From positions 1-6,966 of the forward strand of contig CAJGBX010000069.1 of NCBI GenBank assembly GCA_904501685.1: a DNA stretch of 6,966 bases, given 5' to 3'. Under the pieces are notes generated by a model, which ran no database searches, had not been told where the DNA came from, and was given only the letters and a program-made list of their open reading frames with translations. Shown in pieces: positions 4,709-6,966 of the stretch. A program made the position numbers and the translations under genes. Every line of letters starts with the position of its first letter. The stretch's first letter is position 1. The DNA comes from Clostridiaceae bacterium (lineage in GTDB: Bacteria > Bacillota > Clostridia > Oscillospirales > Acutalibacteraceae).

Positions 4709-5467
4709 ATGTATACTGAGGTTAACGGATTAAATATTCATTATGTTGAAGCAGGCGAGGGACCTGACATACTGCTTTTACACGGTTGGGGAGCCTCGAC
4801 CGACTCTTGGAGAGGTGTTATTGAGGCACTGTCGCATTCCTGTCATTTGATAGCACTTGATTTTCCCGGTTGCGGTAAATCAAGCCTGCCTGAGCGGCCG
4901 CTTACTACCGACGATTATGTTGATTTGGTTATAAAATTTTGTAAAGCACAAGGTCTTAACAATCCTATTCTTATCGGTCATTCACACGGCTGCAGGGTTA
5001 TTATGAAGCTTTTGGGCACAGGGTTAATGAGTCCTGAAAAGGTCGTTCTGATTGACGGTGCAGGACTTAAGCCTAAATTCAACCTCAAAAAATCGGTTAA
5101 GCAGTGTACTTATAAGACTGTTCGCCGAGTGCTGACCCTACCGGGTCTTAAAAAGCATACAGTAGGGTTACTTAATAAGGCAAGAGGGCATTTCGGCTCG
5201 GCTGACTATAATTCTGCACCCGAGGTTATGCGTAAAACCCTGGTAAATTTGGTGAATGACGATATGACGCCTTATATCGGCAAAATCAAGGCTTCAACCC
5301 TGCTGATTTGGGGTGAAAATGATACGGCAACGCCGCTTTATATGGCCAAGATTTTGGAAAAAACCATTAGTGACTGTGGCTTGTGTGTCATTAAAAATAC
5401 GGGCCATTGGTCTTTTGTTGAGCGTCCGTTGGAGGCTCATGCGATATTAAATAGCTTTCTTCCTTAA
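4709..5467 (+). CDS. Alpha/beta-fold hydrolase
   Basis: A 252-residue serine hydrolase of the alpha/beta fold, probably cytoplasmic since no signal peptide is seen. The catalytic triad is visible: Ser92 in the nucleophile elbow GHSHG (90-94), Asp205 in WGENDTATP, and His233 in TGHWSF. The oxyanion motif HGWG is at 25-28. The middle part (about 122-180) is basic and helical, forming the cap that sets substrate choice. Length is typical. ATG 4709 is preceded by AAAGGCGGTGA (4694-4704), one mismatch from the ideal ribosome-binding site. The substrate cannot be told; esterase, lipase-like or lactonase activity are all possible. The Mur ligase gene downstream has the same orientation and a similar ribosome-binding site, which hints at a linked cell-envelope role, but 223 bases of hairpin DNA separate them. 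Confidence 0.92.
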   Translation: MYTEVNGLNIHYVEAGEGPDILLLHGWGASTDSWRGVIEALSHSCHLIALDFPGCGKSSLPERPLTTDDYVDLVIKFCKAQGLNNPILIGHSHGCRVIMKLLGTGLMSPEKVVLIDGAGLKPKFNLKKSVKQCTYKTVRRVLTLPGLKKHTVGLLNKARGHFGSADYNSAPEVMRKTLVNLVNDDMTPYIGKIKASTLLIWGENDTATPLYMAKILEKTISDCGLCVIKNTGHWSFVERPLEAHAILNSFLP

Positions 5468-5490
5468 ATTTGCCATAATGAAATAGGTTA

Positions 5491-5657
5491 GGCGAAACAA
5501 TCCTGTTTCGCCACAAAATCTTTGATTTTGCAACAAATTTTTAATAAAAATTTGTCCTTTTTTTATTGAAATGAGTGTCGCGCAAAATTAAATTGCAATT
5601 TAATTTTGCTAAAGCCACTTGAAAAGTGGCTTATCGAAACGCTTTTAAAGCGTTTCG
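5491..5657. repeat. Array of six different hairpins
   Basis: Six inverted repeats follow one another: GGCGAAACA/TGTTTCGCC (5491-5512), CAAAATC/GATTTTG (5514-5530), ACAAATTTTT/AAAAATTTGT (5533-5555), a perfect 28-bp palindrome from GCAAAATT (5582-5609), AAGCCACTT/AAGTGGCTT (5612-5632) and CGAAACGCTTT/AAAGCGTTTCG (5635-5657). Stems are 7-14 bp; apart from the spacer-less fourth palindrome, loops are about 3-4 bases. It covers most of the 223-base gap between the hydrolase and Mur ligase genes. The array is non-coding as far as I can see, and its role is unknown. Confidence 0.9.
5533..5563 (+). terminator. Possible terminator of the hydrolase gene (third hairpin of the array)
   Basis: A 10-bp A/T-rich stem (5533-5542 with 5546-5555, loop AAT) is followed by CC and six T. 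The stem has only one G-C pair per arm near its base, so termination may be weak and the Mur ligase could be partly cotranscribed. Confidence 0.4.
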
Positions 5658-5690
5658 ACTAACTACAATCATTATAAGGATGGTGACACA

Positions 5691-6966
5691 GTGATAATTA
5701 AAATATGTTTTGCGGCGGTCTTCGCTGTTTTAGGTATATCGGCACTGACTCGGCAATACCAAATGCTGCAGCAAAATTCTTATTTTGCAGTGCGGTATTT
5801 AAGATGGTATAAGGGCGCCTTTGACGGCGGTAAGCTATTTGAGGTTATAAGGGCGCTTATCGGTGCTAGTGCCGTTGCGGCGGCTTACTTTACAAGCACC
5901 GTTTTACAGCTTGTTTTACTAAGCCTTAGTGCCGTTTTGCTGATTATGACGGCGGTACGGTCCAACTTACAGAATAAAAAGTCAATTAAACGATTGGTTG
6001 TTACTGCACGCGTTAAGCGTATGTGGATTGCCGGCGGTGTTATTATTGCCGCTTTGGCGATATTAGCGGTATTTTTAAAGGGTACTGCCTCGGCTGTACT
6101 TTTATCGGCGCTGTTTTTGGCAGGTGCTTTACCTGAAACCGTTACGTTACTGTCGCTTTTAGTGATGAAGCCGATTGAAAAGTGTATTTCAAATTACTAT
6201 GTTAACGATGCTAAGAAAATTCTGAAAAATCATAAAAATATGACGGTTATCGGCGTTACCGGAAGCTACGGCAAGACCAGTACCAAGTTTATTTTGGGAC
6301 GTATTTTAAGCGAGCGTTATAATACCCTCGTTACCCCCGAAAATTATAATACGCCTATGGGTATTGTCATTACCGTAAGACGCGACTTAAAGCCGCAGAC
6401 CGAAATTTTCGTTTGCGAAATGGGAGCAAAGCGTAAGGGTGATATTAAAGAGGACTGTATGATAGCCAATCCCGATTTAGGGGTAATTACCTCAATCGGA
6501 CCTCAGCACCTTGATACATTTGGAGATATTGAAACGGTGGCTTCGACAAAGTTTGAGCTTGCCGATTGGGTGAAGTCTAAAAACGGTAAAATGTACTTAA
6601 ACGGTGATAACGAGTATATTAAGGCTAAGGCTTTGGATTATACCTCGGTGACCTACGGTACCGGTGACTGTGACTGTAAGGCTACCCACATTGCTTATTC
6701 GCCCAAGGGCTTGACTGTCACCTTGAATTATAAGGGTGAGGAATTAAAGGTCACCTCGCATTTACTTGGTTATCATAATGCTTTAAATATTGCCGCCGCT
6801 GTATCGGTTGCACTTGATTTGGGACTGACACCCGAGGAGATTGCCTTTGCGGTGTCAAAGCTAAAGCCTGCCGAGCACCGCTTGGAGCTTAAAAGCTACA
6901 TTAACGGCTCTACGCTGATTGACGATGCTTATAACTCTAATCCCGAGGGTTGTCTTGAGGCGGCAA
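5691..6966 (+). CDS. Mur ligase of MurF type with N-terminal membrane domain (3' end beyond the window)
   Basis: The 425 visible residues have two parts. Residues 1-160 hold about five hydrophobic helices (roughly 2-20, 52-70, 71-89, 112-129, 132-158). From residue 184 a Mur ligase core follows: P-loop GVTGSYGKTS (188-197, Lys195), the segment TPENYNTPMG (215-224), metal-binding Glu243 in CEMGA, His273 in GPQHLDTFG, Lys287 as the likely carbamylated lysine, LGYHNALNIAA (359-369), HRLEL and DDAYNSNP (411-418). The last motif and overall pattern are MurF-like (ATP-dependent addition of D-Ala-D-Ala to a muramyl tripeptide). The usual N-terminal substrate-binding domain is replaced by membrane helices, so the acceptor may be membrane-bound or different. 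GTG 5691 is chosen because AAGGATGGTGA (5676-5686) stands four bases upstream. The C-terminal domain is cut off by the window. Confidence 0.88.
   Translation, partial: MIIKICFAAVFAVLGISALTRQYQMLQQNSYFAVRYLRWYKGAFDGGKLFEVIRALIGASAVAAAYFTSTVLQLVLLSLSAVLLIMTAVRSNLQNKKSIKRLVVTARVKRMWIAGGVIIAALAILAVFLKGTASAVLLSALFLAGALPETVTLLSLLVMKPIEKCISNYYVNDAKKILKNHKNMTVIGVTGSYGKTSTKFILGRILSERYNTLVTPENYNTPMGIVITVRRDLKPQTEIFVCEMGAKRKGDIKEDCMIANPDLGVITSIGPQHLDTFGDIETVASTKFELADWVKSKNGKMYLNGDNEYIKAKALDYTSVTYGTGDCDCKATHIAYSPKGLTVTLNYKGEELKVTSHLLGYHNALNIAAAVSVALDLGLTPEEIAFAVSKLKPAEHRLELKSYINGSTLIDDAYNSNPEGCLEAA

Noticed and set aside
5491..5657. CRISPR array
   Set aside because: The six palindromes differ in sequence; there is no constant repeat and there are no spacers of equal length.

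Overview
The window looks like a chromosomal segment from a low-to-moderate-GC Gram-positive anaerobe, most likely class Clostridia and plausibly Oscillospiraceae/Ruminococcaceae. This is inferred from three things: a Bacillus-type aspartokinase with two ACT domains, Shine-Dalgarno sites close to AAAGGAGGTGA, and small palindromic repeats around CTCCCTTGTAAAGGGAG of a kind I associate with clostridial genomes. No taxonomic marker gene is present, so this stays an inference.

Layout, left to right. (1) 1-792: the 3' part of an aspartokinase gene (lysC) on the + strand, with an in-frame internal start at 322 that could give a separate regulatory subunit. (2) 807-850: a perfect 44-bp palindrome serving as terminator between lysC and the convergent uvrB. 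(3) 898-2856: complete uvrB on the - strand. (4) 2875-3550: a very AT-rich insert holding one small gene for a membrane protein (2910-3401, - strand) and a terminator. (5) 3551-3840: a second, truncated copy of the first 290 bp of the uvrB region. Full uvrB, insert and truncated copy therefore look like the product of an integration event that duplicated the uvrB 5' end. (6) 3850-4430: a cluster of palindromic repeats enclosing a DUF559 endonuclease-like gene on the - strand. The repeat at one side supplies its ribosome-binding site, and the repeat at the other side encodes its last seven residues and stop codon. (7) 4439-4579: apparently divergent promoters. (8) 4709-5467: an alpha/beta hydrolase on the + strand. 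(9) 5491-5657: six different hairpins one after another in non-coding DNA. (10) 5691 to the end: the start of a Mur-ligase gene of MurF type, whose N-terminal half is membrane-spanning.

The housekeeping genes (lysC, uvrB, hydrolase, Mur ligase) form the backbone. The 2875-4430 interval is accessory DNA placed in or next to the uvrB leader. The most interesting candidates for an undescribed system are the repeat-bounded DUF559 unit, which resembles a minimal mobile element whose repeats double as translation signals, and the uvrB 5'-end duplication with its AT-rich cargo gene. The hydrolase and membrane Mur ligase share orientation and very similar ribosome-binding sites, suggesting a joint cell-envelope role, although the hairpin array lies between them.
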